Shown: positions 9,143 through 21,356 of the stretch, in pieces
How the letters are laid out: the number at the start of each line of letters is the position of its first letter
Numbering within the stretch: position 1 is the first letter of the stretch
Made by a program: the position numbers and the translations under genes
The notes under the pieces: generated by a model
Seen by the model: the letters and a program-made list of their open reading frames with translations, nothing else
Told to the model about the DNA's origin: nothing
Database searches by the model: none
NCBI RefSeq assembly: GCF_006364435.1
Contig: NZ_CP040977.1
Location: forward strand, 310,001-374,000
Direction: 5' to 3'
Source of the DNA: Candidatus Methylopumilus universalis
Lineage (GTDB): Bacteria; Pseudomonadota; Gammaproteobacteria; Burkholderiales; Methylophilaceae
DNA length: 64,000 bases

Positions 9143-9631
9143 TTATTTTTTACTAAGCTGAATTTGGTTGAATAGATTTGTAATAGTTTCAATACGCATA
9201 GATTCGTTAAGCTGTCTTTCTTCTTCCTCTTTACCAATAACATTCGAGTCGCTATAAGTAAAGTCCCGACGTGATTCTAGAACATTTTCTTGACTCCAAG
9301 TTTCGCTATCTGGAGTTTTAATTCGATAACGAATCCTATAGAAAATTTCAAATTCTCGAACAAGACCTTGTCCACTTAAAGATAAAATTCTTTTTTCACT
9401 CTCTTCACTAAGAAGCTCAATTCTTAATTCTGGATTTTCTGTAGGAAGAACAATAGCCACTTTATTGCTAGTTAAGGCTTTTTTGAGATTTTTTGTAAAG
9501 CTTAAATCCTTACCTTCTATGCTGACTGTTTTAAATGATATTTCTGTCATGCCTCTCAAATGAAATCCACAGCTAGTTATGATTACAAGTGTGAGCAGCG
9601 TTATAAATTTTTTATGTATAGTATTCATCAT
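9143..9631 (-). CDS. lptE: LPS-assembly lipoprotein
   Basis: Outer-membrane lipoprotein that plugs the LptD barrel in the final step of LPS export. It has 162 residues, a positive N-terminus, a hydrophobic stretch, and a lipobox ending in I-T-S-C with acylated C21, directly followed by G-F-H-L-R-G, the LptE hallmark. The start is ATG 9631 or the next codon. The start abuts the leuS stop with no spacer, and holA follows three bases later. Its partner lptD is at 15.9-18.2 kb on the same strand. Confidence 0.93.
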   Translation of the reverse strand: MMNTIHKKFITLLTLVIITSCGFHLRGMTEISFKTVSIEGKDLSFTKNLKKALTSNKVAIVLPTENPELRIELLSEESEKRILSLSGQGLVREFEIFYRIRYRIKTPDSETWSQENVLESRRDFTYSDSNVIGKEEEERQLNESMRIETITNLFNQIQLSKK

Positions 9632-12088
<2,457 letters not shown>

Positions 12089-12092
12089 CTAA

Positions 12093-12764
<672 letters not shown>

Positions 12765-12810
12765 TTATATCAGCCGATGTTCATTTCACATGGCAATTAG
12801 TCTGTATAAA

Positions 12811-13575
12811 TTAATCTAGATAATTTGAAATATTTACGAAATCTGATACTGATAAATTTTCGGCTCTTAACTGCGGATTGATACCTATTTTTTCAAAATC
12901 ATTTTCGTTAATAAAGGATTTAAGTGTATTGCGAATAGTCTTTCTTCTTTGAGAAAAAGCTTCCTTAACAATCTTTCCAAACTGATTGATATTGTTTGCT
13001 ATAAAAGGGTATTGCTCATAAGGAATAAGCCTTACGAAAGATGATTCGACTTTAGGCTCAGGTTCGAATGCCTCTTTAGGCACTTGAACCAAACGCTCAA
13101 TTGAAAAATAATATTGAAGCATCACTGATAGTCTCCCATATTCGGAAGACGAGGGGATGGCGATCATGCGATCTACAACTTCTTTTTGTAACATAAAATG
13201 TAGATCCTTTACAATTTGAATATTTTCAATACATTTAAATAGAATGGGCGTTGAAATGTTGTAAGGTAAATTACCTACAATTCTGACTTTTTGATGAAAT
13301 TGATGAAAGTTAAAATTTAGAACATCTTCATTGAATATGGTAATGCTTTTTTTGGGGTATTCATTTTCCATCCAACTTACAATATCTCGATCAAGTTCAA
13401 TCGCTAACAAATGAGGACATTTTTCGAGTAGAGGTTTTGTAAGCGCTCCAAGACCAGGACCTATTTCAATAAGAATATCATCTGGAAGAGGGTTGATTGA
13501 TTGAATAATTGAATGAATAATCGAAGCATCTTTGAGAAAATTTTGCCCAAATTTTTTCTTAGGAATATGTCTCAT
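12811..13575 (-). CDS. rsmA: 16S rRNA (adenine1518/1519-N6)-dimethyltransferase
   Basis: KsgA enzyme, which dimethylates two adjacent adenines in the 3' hairpin of 16S rRNA late in small-subunit assembly. The 254 residues begin with the typical K-K-F-G-Q-N-F-L, followed by the SAM motif I-E-I-G-P-G-L-G (37-43) and the catalytic N-L-P-Y at 102-105. C-terminal R-R-K-T-I-R-N-T-L is also standard. It overlaps pdxA by four bases in the well-known lptD-surA-pdxA-rsmA operon. Confidence 0.97.
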   Translation of the reverse strand: MRHIPKKKFGQNFLKDASIIHSIIQSINPLPDDILIEIGPGLGALTKPLLEKCPHLLAIELDRDIVSWMENEYPKKSITIFNEDVLNFNFHQFHQKVRIVGNLPYNISTPILFKCIENIQIVKDLHFMLQKEVVDRMIAIPSSSEYGRLSVMLQYYFSIERLVQVPKEAFEPEPKVESSFVRLIPYEQYPFIANNINQFGKIVKEAFSQRRKTIRNTLKSFINENDFEKIGINPQLRAENLSVSDFVNISNYLD

Positions 13576-14555
13576 GCGTGAGATTTTTGAGCTAAATCAA
13601 TTGCCAAATCAATCGCACTAAAAAAGCTATTTGGGTCTATATTACCTTGACCAGCAAGATCGATAGCGGTTCCATGGTCAACTGAGGTTCTAATGATCGG
13701 AAGGCCAAGGGTAACGTTCACACCTAAGCCAAAATTAGCATGTTTAAATACTGCAAGACCTTGATCATGATACATTGCCAAAAAACAGTCAGCTTTTTGA
13801 ATATATTTTTCCGTGAAAAGTGTATCTGCTGGAAGTGGCCCTTCAATTAACATGCCTTCGCATTTTAATTTGCTGATAACAGGCGTGAGAATATTAATTT
13901 CTTCTAAACCTAAAACGCCATTTTCACCTGCATGAGGATTAAGGCCTGCGACAAAAATTGCAGGATTGTTTATTTTAAAACGATGAATAAGGTCGCGATG
14001 AATTGTTCTTATTGTTTGCTCAAGCTTTTCTGATGTAATCAAGTGACTTACTTGCGATAAAGGCACATGTGTTGTCACAAGTGCGACTTTCATAGTTTTA
14101 GAAGCGAGCATCATAACTTCATTTTTGGCTTGAGTATAATGCGCAATGTATTCAGTATGGCCGGTAAAAGGCTGACTTTCATTGATAATGCTTTTATGGA
14201 TAGGAGCTGTTACAAGTGCATCAAAAGATTTATTTAAGCAGCCATCTAGTGCAAAGTTTAGGACATCAAGAACATATTGATTATTCTTAGGATTAAGTAG
14301 TCCTGTCTGAATGTTTTCGCAAGCAGGAATATGATGAATAGAAAGTGAGTGATCACCTTTATGTTCTATAGGAACATTTTCATATAATGTAATCGATTTA
14401 TTGAGACGAGCAGCTCTGTCAGTTAAAGCATTTTTATCGCCAACCACTGTAATAAATGCTGGAAATTTTTTTGTACTAAGCAGAACGCAAAGATCAAGAC
14501 CAATGCCCGCAGGTTCGCCTGAGCTTATGACTATATGTGGCTTAAAAGCAGTCAA
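13572..14555 (-). CDS. pdxA: 4-hydroxythreonine-4-phosphate dehydrogenase
   Basis: Oxidises 4-phospho-hydroxythreonine in the DXP-dependent pyridoxal phosphate pathway. The 327-residue protein has S-S-G-E-P-A-G-I-G at 11-19, the G-H-T-E-Y metal/substrate segment, G-L-N-P-H-A-G-E-N-G with a zinc-binding histidine, and M-Y-H-D-Q-G-L near the C-terminus. It follows surA by nine bases and overlaps rsmA by four. Its pathway precursor DXP comes from dxs, at 30 kb. Confidence 0.97.
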   Translation of the reverse strand: MTAFKPHIVISSGEPAGIGLDLCVLLSTKKFPAFITVVGDKNALTDRAARLNKSITLYENVPIEHKGDHSLSIHHIPACENIQTGLLNPKNNQYVLDVLNFALDGCLNKSFDALVTAPIHKSIINESQPFTGHTEYIAHYTQAKNEVMMLASKTMKVALVTTHVPLSQVSHLITSEKLEQTIRTIHRDLIHRFKINNPAIFVAGLNPHAGENGVLGLEEINILTPVISKLKCEGMLIEGPLPADTLFTEKYIQKADCFLAMYHDQGLAVFKHANFGLGVNVTLGLPIIRTSVDHGTAIDLAGQGNIDPNSFFSAIDLAIDLAQKSHA

Positions 14556-14564
14556 AATAAGAAA

Positions 14565-15881
14565 TTAAAAGTTGTCTTCTAAGCGAAGCTCTACAAAAGA
14601 GCGATCTCTTAATTCCTGCAGCCAATCTTGATAGGCTTCTTCAGATTTACGCATTTTAATTTGCTGTCTACCTTGCATTCGAGCCGATTCTTTCGACATA
14701 TCTTGAGATCTTTTTTCAAGAACTTGAATAAGATGCCATCCAAATGGAGTTTTAATCGGATCGCTGATTTGATTTATATTAAGCTGTTTCATTGTTTTTT
14801 CAAATTCAGGCACAGTATCTCCTGGATTGATCCATCCTAGATCTCCACCATTGGTTGCAGACGGATCTTCCGAATATTGCTTTGCCATATCCTCAAACTT
14901 TATACCATTTTCTAATCGCTCTTTAATGCCGATCAATTTTTGACGCCCCTCATTTTCTGAGGTAATTTCAGAAAGCTTAATTAAAATATGCCTTACATGC
15001 GTTTGCTCCACAACAACCGGGCCACTTGATCCTTTTTTGTTAATTAATTTAAGGATATGAAAGCCATTAGGACTTCTTAAAATAGGGCTAAGCGAACCTA
15101 CTTCTGTTTTCTTAAGAGCATCCACAAATAATGTTGGCAAATCTGAGGCTTTTTTCCATCCAAGATTGCCGCCTTCAAGTGCATTGGGTGTTTCCGAAAA
15201 TGCTGCAGAAACTTGTGTGAAATTTTTACCTGATTGAATTTGCTTAGCGGCTTCCTCAGCCTTATTTTTTAACTTCTCAAGTTTTTCAGGAGACGCGTCC
15301 TCAGGAACGCGAATCAGAATATGAGCAACCTCGAACTCATCTTGAATTTCTTTTGATTGAGCATTTAAGAAATTATCAATTTCTCCATCTGTAATTACTA
15401 TTTTACTATCAACCTCACGCTCTTTTAATTGTGCAATCGTGATTTCATTTCTAATCTCTTCTCTAAACTTATAAAAATTAGTACCATCTTTTTCTAATGT
15501 TTTTTTAAAATCAACCACATTAAGCTTATTTTTTTCCGCAATACGTTCAATAGTTTTATCAACTTGAGCGTCACTAATCCTTAATCCAGTTTGATTAGCA
15601 AGTTGAATTTGAATACTATTCGCAATCAATCTTTCTATTACTTGTTTCCTTAAAACACTTTCTGATGGGATTTCAATTTTTTGATTTTTTAGATTGCCAA
15701 TCACTGAATTAATTTTTTCTTGCAACTCTTTTTCTGTGATGACATCTTGATCAACAACAGCAATAATTCGATCAAGTTTTTTAATTCCATTTTCAGACTT
15801 TGCGTATCCGAGTGAGAGAAGTGTTAAGCCAAATAGAGTTAGTATCAGTTTTAAAAGAAATATTATTTTTTTAAGTTGCAT
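14565..15881 (-). CDS. surA: Periplasmic chaperone / peptidyl-prolyl isomerase
   Basis: Escorts unfolded outer-membrane proteins, notably LptD, through the periplasm. I start it at the ATG at 15879-15881 (MQLKKIIFLLK), giving 438 residues with a clear signal peptide ending near G-Y-A; a longer frame up to 15953 would overlap lptD and spoil the signal peptide. After the N-terminal SurA domain there are two parvulin domains, roughly 180-277 (H-I-L-I-R-V ... G-G-N-L-G-W) and 292-390 (H-I-L-I-K-L ... G-G-D-L-G-W). It begins seven bases after lptD. Confidence 0.95.
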   Translation of the reverse strand: MQLKKIIFLLKLILTLFGLTLLSLGYAKSENGIKKLDRIIAVVDQDVITEKELQEKINSVIGNLKNQKIEIPSESVLRKQVIERLIANSIQIQLANQTGLRISDAQVDKTIERIAEKNKLNVVDFKKTLEKDGTNFYKFREEIRNEITIAQLKEREVDSKIVITDGEIDNFLNAQSKEIQDEFEVAHILIRVPEDASPEKLEKLKNKAEEAAKQIQSGKNFTQVSAAFSETPNALEGGNLGWKKASDLPTLFVDALKKTEVGSLSPILRSPNGFHILKLINKKGSSGPVVVEQTHVRHILIKLSEITSENEGRQKLIGIKERLENGIKFEDMAKQYSEDPSATNGGDLGWINPGDTVPEFEKTMKQLNINQISDPIKTPFGWHLIQVLEKRSQDMSKESARMQGRQQIKMRKSEEAYQDWLQELRDRSFVELRLEDNF

Positions 15882-15888
15882 ATTTGAA

Positions 15889-18177
15889 TTAGTTAAAGTT
15901 TGCCTGACGATTAACATCAGGAATTTGATTGACGTTTCTGAGGCCTGGAACATTCCTGTATAAAAAGTTATTTAATTTGTTTGCGTCCGAGCCTATGGAA
16001 CCAATGCCATTTAACTCAAGCTGAATAAAAAATGCATAATTCGGATTCGGGCTTGTTGGCAATGATATTCTGTCAAAGATTGATCTTGCAACCCAGCAGC
16101 CGCCGTCGTATTCTAATCCTGCTAAAACTTCAATAGTTTGCGAGCTCTTCAAGTCATAATTGTAACGACCAATAGAGTAGAATCGGTTTCCTAGAGGCCA
16201 TTGACCCGCCGCATTAAAAACTTCTAAATCTTGATTATTATCAATAATATTATCAATCAACCGATAGCTTACATTGAGCATTTTTCCTGGCTCTGGATTA
16301 TATCGACTTCCTAGCGTGCTTCTTAATAAATTGTTAGAGGTTGGGTCAAATTGAAACATTGCATCTAGGTTAAGTGAGTTCGGTAATTTTGCTGATGCAC
16401 CCATAAAAATATCTGAATTTGCTTTTTTAGCTTCTGTAAGATCATTACCAAAGACTCTTCTGTCTTCAAAATAATATCTTTGAGCAATTATGGCCGATAA
16501 TCTCTCCTTACCATTTTTATCTAAAAATTTAGATGTTAATGATGCAGTTAATTGATTTGCATCATTTATTCGATCTTGCCCATTGTATTGATTCTCATAA
16601 AATAAAGTTTGCATATTTAAATCTGCAAGGCCTGAGTCAAAGTTAGGCAATACTGATTGATCTTTATATGGAATGTAGACATAAAATAATCTCGGCTCAA
16701 GCGTGTTTGTATAATTTTGATTTAAAAAATTTATATTTCTGTCGAGATAAACACCGCTATCCAAAGAGAAAATTGGTGTGACTATATCTTTGTTATTATC
16801 AGGTGAATTGTTAAGATTATAAGATCTAATATTTGCAGAAACTTTCGGTTTAATATATCCGTATTCAGAGGTTAGCGGAATAGTGATTGCTGGAGTCATT
16901 GTAAATCTGCTCCCAGTAATCTTTTGCGCTTCTGTGAATGTTGATGCGAACTTATCATCCCTTTCAAAAAGAGTCCATTGTGACTTAAGGTCTAATGTGA
17001 AATTATCGTAGTCTTTTTTCCCCGAGAGATTAACTTGTGGAAGTCTTTGATATGGAGAATTTGATGCATTTGTTAATGTTTGATATTTTTCAGTTAGTAA
17101 GTTTAATTTCCAAACATCACCCGAATAATTTAGATTTACTCTTTGAGGTAAATTGACCACGCTAGTAACTTGAATCATAGTGGCTAAATCAGAAAAGTAA
17201 GTATTATCTGATACTTTTTGAAGATCATAAGATCCCGACCAACCCCTACCAAATTGATGCTGATGAGTAAGTTTTAAAAAATATCTATTATCTTGACCGC
17301 TAGATTGATCATGATTCATATATTGAAGTTGATTAATTCCTGAATAGTTTTCGGTTAGGTAGCGAAATTCACCATCCGCTAGGGGACCTCTTTTACCTAA
17401 ATACCTGGCTGTCAGAGTTGCATCCATATCAGGAGAAATATTAAAGTAATAAGGTACGCGAAATTCAAAACCACTTTTAGATGTGGTGCCAAAGGTTGAA
17501 GATAAGAAACCAGATTGTCTATTTTTATTGAGAGAAAAGCTTGTGCTAGGCATATAGAATATCGGGACCCCTTTGAAATCAACCGAGGCATGTGAGGCTT
17601 TTACCCGGTCTTTTTTTGTATCAATTTCCATATTTTTAGATTTAATATACCAATCATTGGAATCTACCTCACACGTGGTTAATCTGCTGGATTCAAGTTT
17701 TGTCTTATTTTCACCCTCAAAAAAAATTGCTTTAGCATCACCTCGGAAGTCATAATAACGTTTGGTAACTTGAATACCTTTTTGAACGATAGTTTCTTCT
17801 TTTTTATCAGACTTTATATTAAAGGTCACATCTTCCATCTTTCCAGTCTGGTCGCTTAATCTATAATTAAGCTTTGAGCCAGAAATAGAGATGTTTTCTA
17901 GGTCTATGGATGTATTTCCTTGTGTAATGAGTTTTTCTGAAATTTGATCATACTCAATCACTTCAGCTTTGATAGTTTTATTGCCTTTTTTGAGAATAGC
18001 ATTCCCTTTGGCTTTCATTTTTCTATCGAGAAGCGTTTCAAGGCTATCCCCTTCAATTTCAACTGATTCCTGAAAAATTTCTGAAGATTGTTTTTCACTT
18101 ACCAAGTCTTCAGCAGATGAAAGCTGAGGAAGAATAAAAAACACTAGCCATAGCGGTGAGATTGTTTTTCTAAACAT
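15889..18177 (-). CDS. lptD: LPS-assembly outer-membrane protein
   Basis: Large beta-barrel that inserts LPS into the outer leaflet with LptE. Start chosen at ATG 18177 (MFRKTISPLW), which gives a clean signal peptide ending near S-S-A; an ATG seven codons upstream is possible. The 762 residues comprise an LptA-like N-terminal beta-jellyroll (about 35-150) and a long C-terminal barrel. E. coli LptD has four cysteines forming two disulfides; only two are visible here, C169 (T-T-C-E-V) and C694 (G-G-C-W-V), so at most one bond can form. surA follows immediately. Confidence 0.95.
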   Translation of the reverse strand: MFRKTISPLWLVFFILPQLSSAEDLVSEKQSSEIFQESVEIEGDSLETLLDRKMKAKGNAILKKGNKTIKAEVIEYDQISEKLITQGNTSIDLENISISGSKLNYRLSDQTGKMEDVTFNIKSDKKEETIVQKGIQVTKRYYDFRGDAKAIFFEGENKTKLESSRLTTCEVDSNDWYIKSKNMEIDTKKDRVKASHASVDFKGVPIFYMPSTSFSLNKNRQSGFLSSTFGTTSKSGFEFRVPYYFNISPDMDATLTARYLGKRGPLADGEFRYLTENYSGINQLQYMNHDQSSGQDNRYFLKLTHQHQFGRGWSGSYDLQKVSDNTYFSDLATMIQVTSVVNLPQRVNLNYSGDVWKLNLLTEKYQTLTNASNSPYQRLPQVNLSGKKDYDNFTLDLKSQWTLFERDDKFASTFTEAQKITGSRFTMTPAITIPLTSEYGYIKPKVSANIRSYNLNNSPDNNKDIVTPIFSLDSGVYLDRNINFLNQNYTNTLEPRLFYVYIPYKDQSVLPNFDSGLADLNMQTLFYENQYNGQDRINDANQLTASLTSKFLDKNGKERLSAIIAQRYYFEDRRVFGNDLTEAKKANSDIFMGASAKLPNSLNLDAMFQFDPTSNNLLRSTLGSRYNPEPGKMLNVSYRLIDNIIDNNQDLEVFNAAGQWPLGNRFYSIGRYNYDLKSSQTIEVLAGLEYDGGCWVARSIFDRISLPTSPNPNYAFFIQLELNGIGSIGSDANKLNNFLYRNVPGLRNVNQIPDVNRQANFN

Positions 18178-18369
18178 GGAATTTTGCTGAAGGAGCAAGT
18201 AGGGGTGCTATAGTTTTAATGTTGAATATTTCATAAACGTTAAAATCTCATATTTTAGCTATTTTATCAACTTAAATTTATTAATAATCAGGTAGTTATA
18301 TAACTTACTTCATTAAGCTAATTGCTTAAAACGTACAATTTTTTTAAAAATTTATAGGTATTTTTTATT
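18178..18369. promoter_or_regulatory. Divergent promoter region between lptD and amgK
   Basis: This 192-base AT-rich spacer is among the longest in the window and must hold promoters for the long lptD operon to the left and the amgK-murU operon to the right. TTGATA-like and TTGCTT-like hexamers are present, but in such AT-rich DNA I cannot single out reliable -35/-10 pairs. No open frame or RNA structure stands out. Confidence 0.4.
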
Positions 18370-19350
18370 GTGACTCGCGAAAATCAGATTGCTACATGGT
18401 TAAATAATAGTCTTAAAAATCAAGAATATACAATAAATCCTGCTTCTTCAGACGCCAGTTTTCGTCGTTACTTCCGTATTATTTCAAATAATCAGTCTTT
18501 CATCTTAATGGACGCCCCGCCTGATAAAGAAAATTCAAAGCCCTTCGTCGATATAGCAAATATTCTTTTTAAGGCGGGACTAAATGTACCTAATATTCAT
18601 GAGGCAGATCTGAAAGAAGGCTTTTTGTTATTGTCAGATTTAGGCAATAAAACTTACCTTGAGGAGTTAAACCATGAAAATGCATCAACGCTCTATAAAG
18701 ATGCTTACTTAGCGCTTATTAAAATACAAAAAAATGCTGATACATCATCGCTTAAACACTACGATGATTCATTGTTGATGCAAGAGCTTCAACTATTCCC
18801 TGATTGGTATCTAAAATTCCATAAATCTTATGAAATGAATGATTCGGAAAAAAATATACTTAACTTAACTTTTGAATTGCTTATTAAAAATATTCGGTCC
18901 CATACAGAAGTTTTTGTGCACAGAGATTTTCATTCAAGAAACTTGATGTTCTGTGATGGAGAGCATGGAAAAAATCCAGGCATTTTAGATTTTCAGGATG
19001 CGGTTAAAGGATCTATTGTCTATGATCTCGTGTCGCTATTTAAAGACGCTTACATTACATGGGAAGAAGAGCAAGTTATAGATTGGCTGATTAGATACTG
19101 GGAATTAGCAAAGAAAAACGGGTTTAAAGTTCAGGAAGATTTCGCAGAGTTTTATAGAGATTTTGAGTGGATGGGCGTTCAAAGGCATTTAAAAGTATTA
19201 GGTATTTTTGCTCGCTTAAATTATAGAGACCATAAAATAAATTATTTAAACGATTTGCCAGCCGTTGAAAATTATCTGCGAAGAGCTTGTGAGCGCTATA
19301 GGGAATTGCACCCTCTATTAAAAATGATTAACAAATTAAGCTTGATATGA
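18370..19350 (+). CDS. amgK: N-acetylmuramate/N-acetylglucosamine kinase
   Basis: Phosphorylates the anomeric position of MurNAc and GlcNAc recovered from peptidoglycan. The 326-residue protein belongs to the aminoglycoside phosphotransferase fold: a nucleotide-binding lobe with S-D-A-S-F-R-R-Y (27-34), the catalytic H-R-D-F-H-S-R-N at 184-191, and the metal-binding I-L-D-F-Q-D at 205-210. The start is GTG 18370. AmgK is favoured over other APH-type kinases because the next gene, overlapping by four bases, is the MurU-type nucleotidyltransferase, as in Pseudomonas putida. Confidence 0.88.
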   Translation: MTRENQIATWLNNSLKNQEYTINPASSDASFRRYFRIISNNQSFILMDAPPDKENSKPFVDIANILFKAGLNVPNIHEADLKEGFLLLSDLGNKTYLEELNHENASTLYKDAYLALIKIQKNADTSSLKHYDDSLLMQELQLFPDWYLKFHKSYEMNDSEKNILNLTFELLIKNIRSHTEVFVHRDFHSRNLMFCDGEHGKNPGILDFQDAVKGSIVYDLVSLFKDAYITWEEEQVIDWLIRYWELAKKNGFKVQEDFAEFYRDFEWMGVQRHLKVLGIFARLNYRDHKINYLNDLPAVENYLRRACERYRELHPLLKMINKLSLI

Positions 19351-20036
19351 CTATGAAAGCTATGATTCTAGCGGCAGGCAAAGGCGAGAGGATGCGTCCT
19401 TTGACCGATCAAATACCAAAACCATTATTAGAAGTAGCTGGTAAGCCATTAATAGTTTGGCATATAGAAAAATTAGCTAAGGCTCATTTTAAAGAAGTGG
19501 TCATTAACCATGCATATTTAGGCGAAATGATCGAATCATATCTTGGCAACGGATCAAAATGGAGCCTTAAGATCCACTATTCTAGAGAAGGCACTCCATT
19601 AGAAACAGCAGGAGGCATAAAAAAAGCTCTAACGTTTTTGGGTGATGAGCCATTTTTAGTGGTTAATGCAGATATATTTACTGACCTAGATTACATTGTA
19701 TTAAAAAATATGAACTTAGATAAGTTTAAAGGTCACTTAATAATGGTTAAAAATCCACCGCATCATATGCAAGGGGATTTTGTTTTAAAAGATAACATCA
19801 TTGCATTAGAGGGGGGTAATAAATTAACCTTCTCAGGCTTAGCTATTTATCGACCAGAAATTTTTGAAGAGATTGAAATGGAGCCTGTTGCGAAGTTAGC
19901 GCCCATTCTCAAGAAATTAATTGATGCAGGATCTGTCTCTGGTGAAGAGTATCATGGGATTTGGTGTGATATAGGCACACCAAAGAGACTGGAAGAAATT
20001 AATTTCTTCCTAAAAAATAACAATTTCAAAAGCTAA
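19347..20036 (+). CDS. murU: N-acetylmuramate alpha-1-phosphate uridylyltransferase
   Basis: Converts MurNAc-1-phosphate and UTP to UDP-MurNAc, feeding recycled wall sugar back to synthesis without passing through GlcN-6-P. The 229-residue protein has the sugar nucleotidyltransferase signature L-A-A-G-K-G-E-R-M-R-P-L-T (8-20) with I-P-K-P-L following, the V-N-A-D metal motif near 105-108, and a final W-C-D-I-G-T-P. It lacks the left-handed helix domain of GlmU. The start overlaps the amgK stop (ATGA); a second in-frame ATG lies two codons later. Confidence 0.88.
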   Translation: MTMKAMILAAGKGERMRPLTDQIPKPLLEVAGKPLIVWHIEKLAKAHFKEVVINHAYLGEMIESYLGNGSKWSLKIHYSREGTPLETAGGIKKALTFLGDEPFLVVNADIFTDLDYIVLKNMNLDKFKGHLIMVKNPPHHMQGDFVLKDNIIALEGGNKLTFSGLAIYRPEIFEEIEMEPVAKLAPILKKLIDAGSVSGEEYHGIWCDIGTPKRLEEINFFLKNNNFKS

Positions 20037-20045
20037 ATTAAAAAC

Positions 20046-21356
20046 ATGAAAAATAAAGATTATCAAGAATTCAAAAAAAGGAGAGATGCTTTAGCTAATA
20101 AAATTGGCGATGGCATAGCTATCATTTTTAATGCTAGTGAAGCGATTAGAAATCGAGATAGCCATTACCCTTATCGACCTGATAGTTATTTCCATTATTT
20201 CTCAGGGTTTAATGAGCCACAATCCGCGCTAGTTATTTTAGGCGGAAAATCTCCAAAAACGATTCTATTTTGTCGAAAAAAAAACGTTGATATGGAAATT
20301 TGGAATGGTTTTATATACGGACCAGAAGCAGCAAAAGAGCTTTTTCTATTTGATGAGGCTTACGATATTAACTTGCTAGATGAGATTGTTTTAAAAGAAA
20401 TTCCAGGACATCAAAAAATATATCATCGAATAGGTCAGGACGTTCTAATTGATCAAAAAATTAATGATTGGATAAAGCAATTAAGGGAAAAAGGCAGGGC
20501 TGGAGTTCGGGCGCCTCATGAAATTGAAGACATTAGCTATATAGCAGATGAAATGCGACTCATAAAAAGTGATTTCGAAATTGACATAATGCGACGCTCA
20601 GCAAAGATTGCATCTTTAGCCCACAATCGCGCAATGAAATTTGTAAAGCCTCACATGTATGAATATGAACTTGAAGCTGAAATTTTGCATGAATTTATGT
20701 CTCAAGGAATTCGTTCACCAGCTTACCAATCTATTGTTGCCGCTGGTGGGAATGCATGCACATTACATTATATTAATAACAATAATGAGATTAAAGATGG
20801 CGATCTTATTTTGATAGATGCTGGATGCGAGTTAGAAGGATATGCATCTGATATAACAAGAACATTTCCTGCAAATGGAAAATATTCAAAAATACAAACA
20901 GATTTCTATCAAATGGTATTAGAAGCTCAAAGCGCTGCCTTAGAAAAAATATCCCCGAAACATCATTGGAATGAGCCTCATGAGGCAGCTTTATCAGTTT
21001 TAATTGATGGTTTTAGAGATTTTGGTTTATGCCAAGGAAGCCGCGAAGAAATTTATGAAACAGGCTCCTATAAAGAATTCTATATGCATAGAACAGGGCA
21101 CTGGCTGGGTCTTGATGTTCATGATGCGGGAGAATATAAAAATGTTTCAAAGGAATGGAAGCAGCTTAAACCAGGCATGGCTTTAACAGTGGAGCCAGGA
21201 TGTTATATTAGACCGTCTTCAAAAGTACCTAAAGAGTTTTGGAATATTGGCATTAGAATTGAAGACGACGTCTTGGTTACGCAAGATGGGCATGAGGTGC
21301 TTACCAAAGACAGTCCAAAAAAAATAGAATCCATTGAAGCATTAATGGCAAAATGA
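20046..21356 (+). CDS. pepP: Xaa-Pro aminopeptidase
   Basis: Cytoplasmic dimetal peptidase removing N-terminal residues that precede proline. The 436-residue protein has an N-terminal AMP_N-type domain (about 1-150) and a pita-bread catalytic domain. The metal ligands can be placed at D258, D269, H352, E383 and E406 (I-D-A-G; D-I-T-R-T-F; H-R-T-G-H-W-L-G; E-P-G-C-Y; I-R-I-E-D). It lies between murU and ubiH; pepP upstream of ubiH and a second ubi hydroxylase is a widespread proteobacterial order. Confidence 0.96.
   Translation: MKNKDYQEFKKRRDALANKIGDGIAIIFNASEAIRNRDSHYPYRPDSYFHYFSGFNEPQSALVILGGKSPKTILFCRKKNVDMEIWNGFIYGPEAAKELFLFDEAYDINLLDEIVLKEIPGHQKIYHRIGQDVLIDQKINDWIKQLREKGRAGVRAPHEIEDISYIADEMRLIKSDFEIDIMRRSAKIASLAHNRAMKFVKPHMYEYELEAEILHEFMSQGIRSPAYQSIVAAGGNACTLHYINNNNEIKDGDLILIDAGCELEGYASDITRTFPANGKYSKIQTDFYQMVLEAQSAALEKISPKHHWNEPHEAALSVLIDGFRDFGLCQGSREEIYETGSYKEFYMHRTGHWLGLDVHDAGEYKNVSKEWKQLKPGMALTVEPGCYIRPSSKVPKEFWNIGIRIEDDVLVTQDGHEVLTKDSPKKIESIEALMAK

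Noticed and set aside
15882-15953. Longer surA start inside lptD
   Set aside because: It would put 24 residues before the signal peptide; the ATG at 15881 gives a proper signal peptide and a seven-base gap to lptD.
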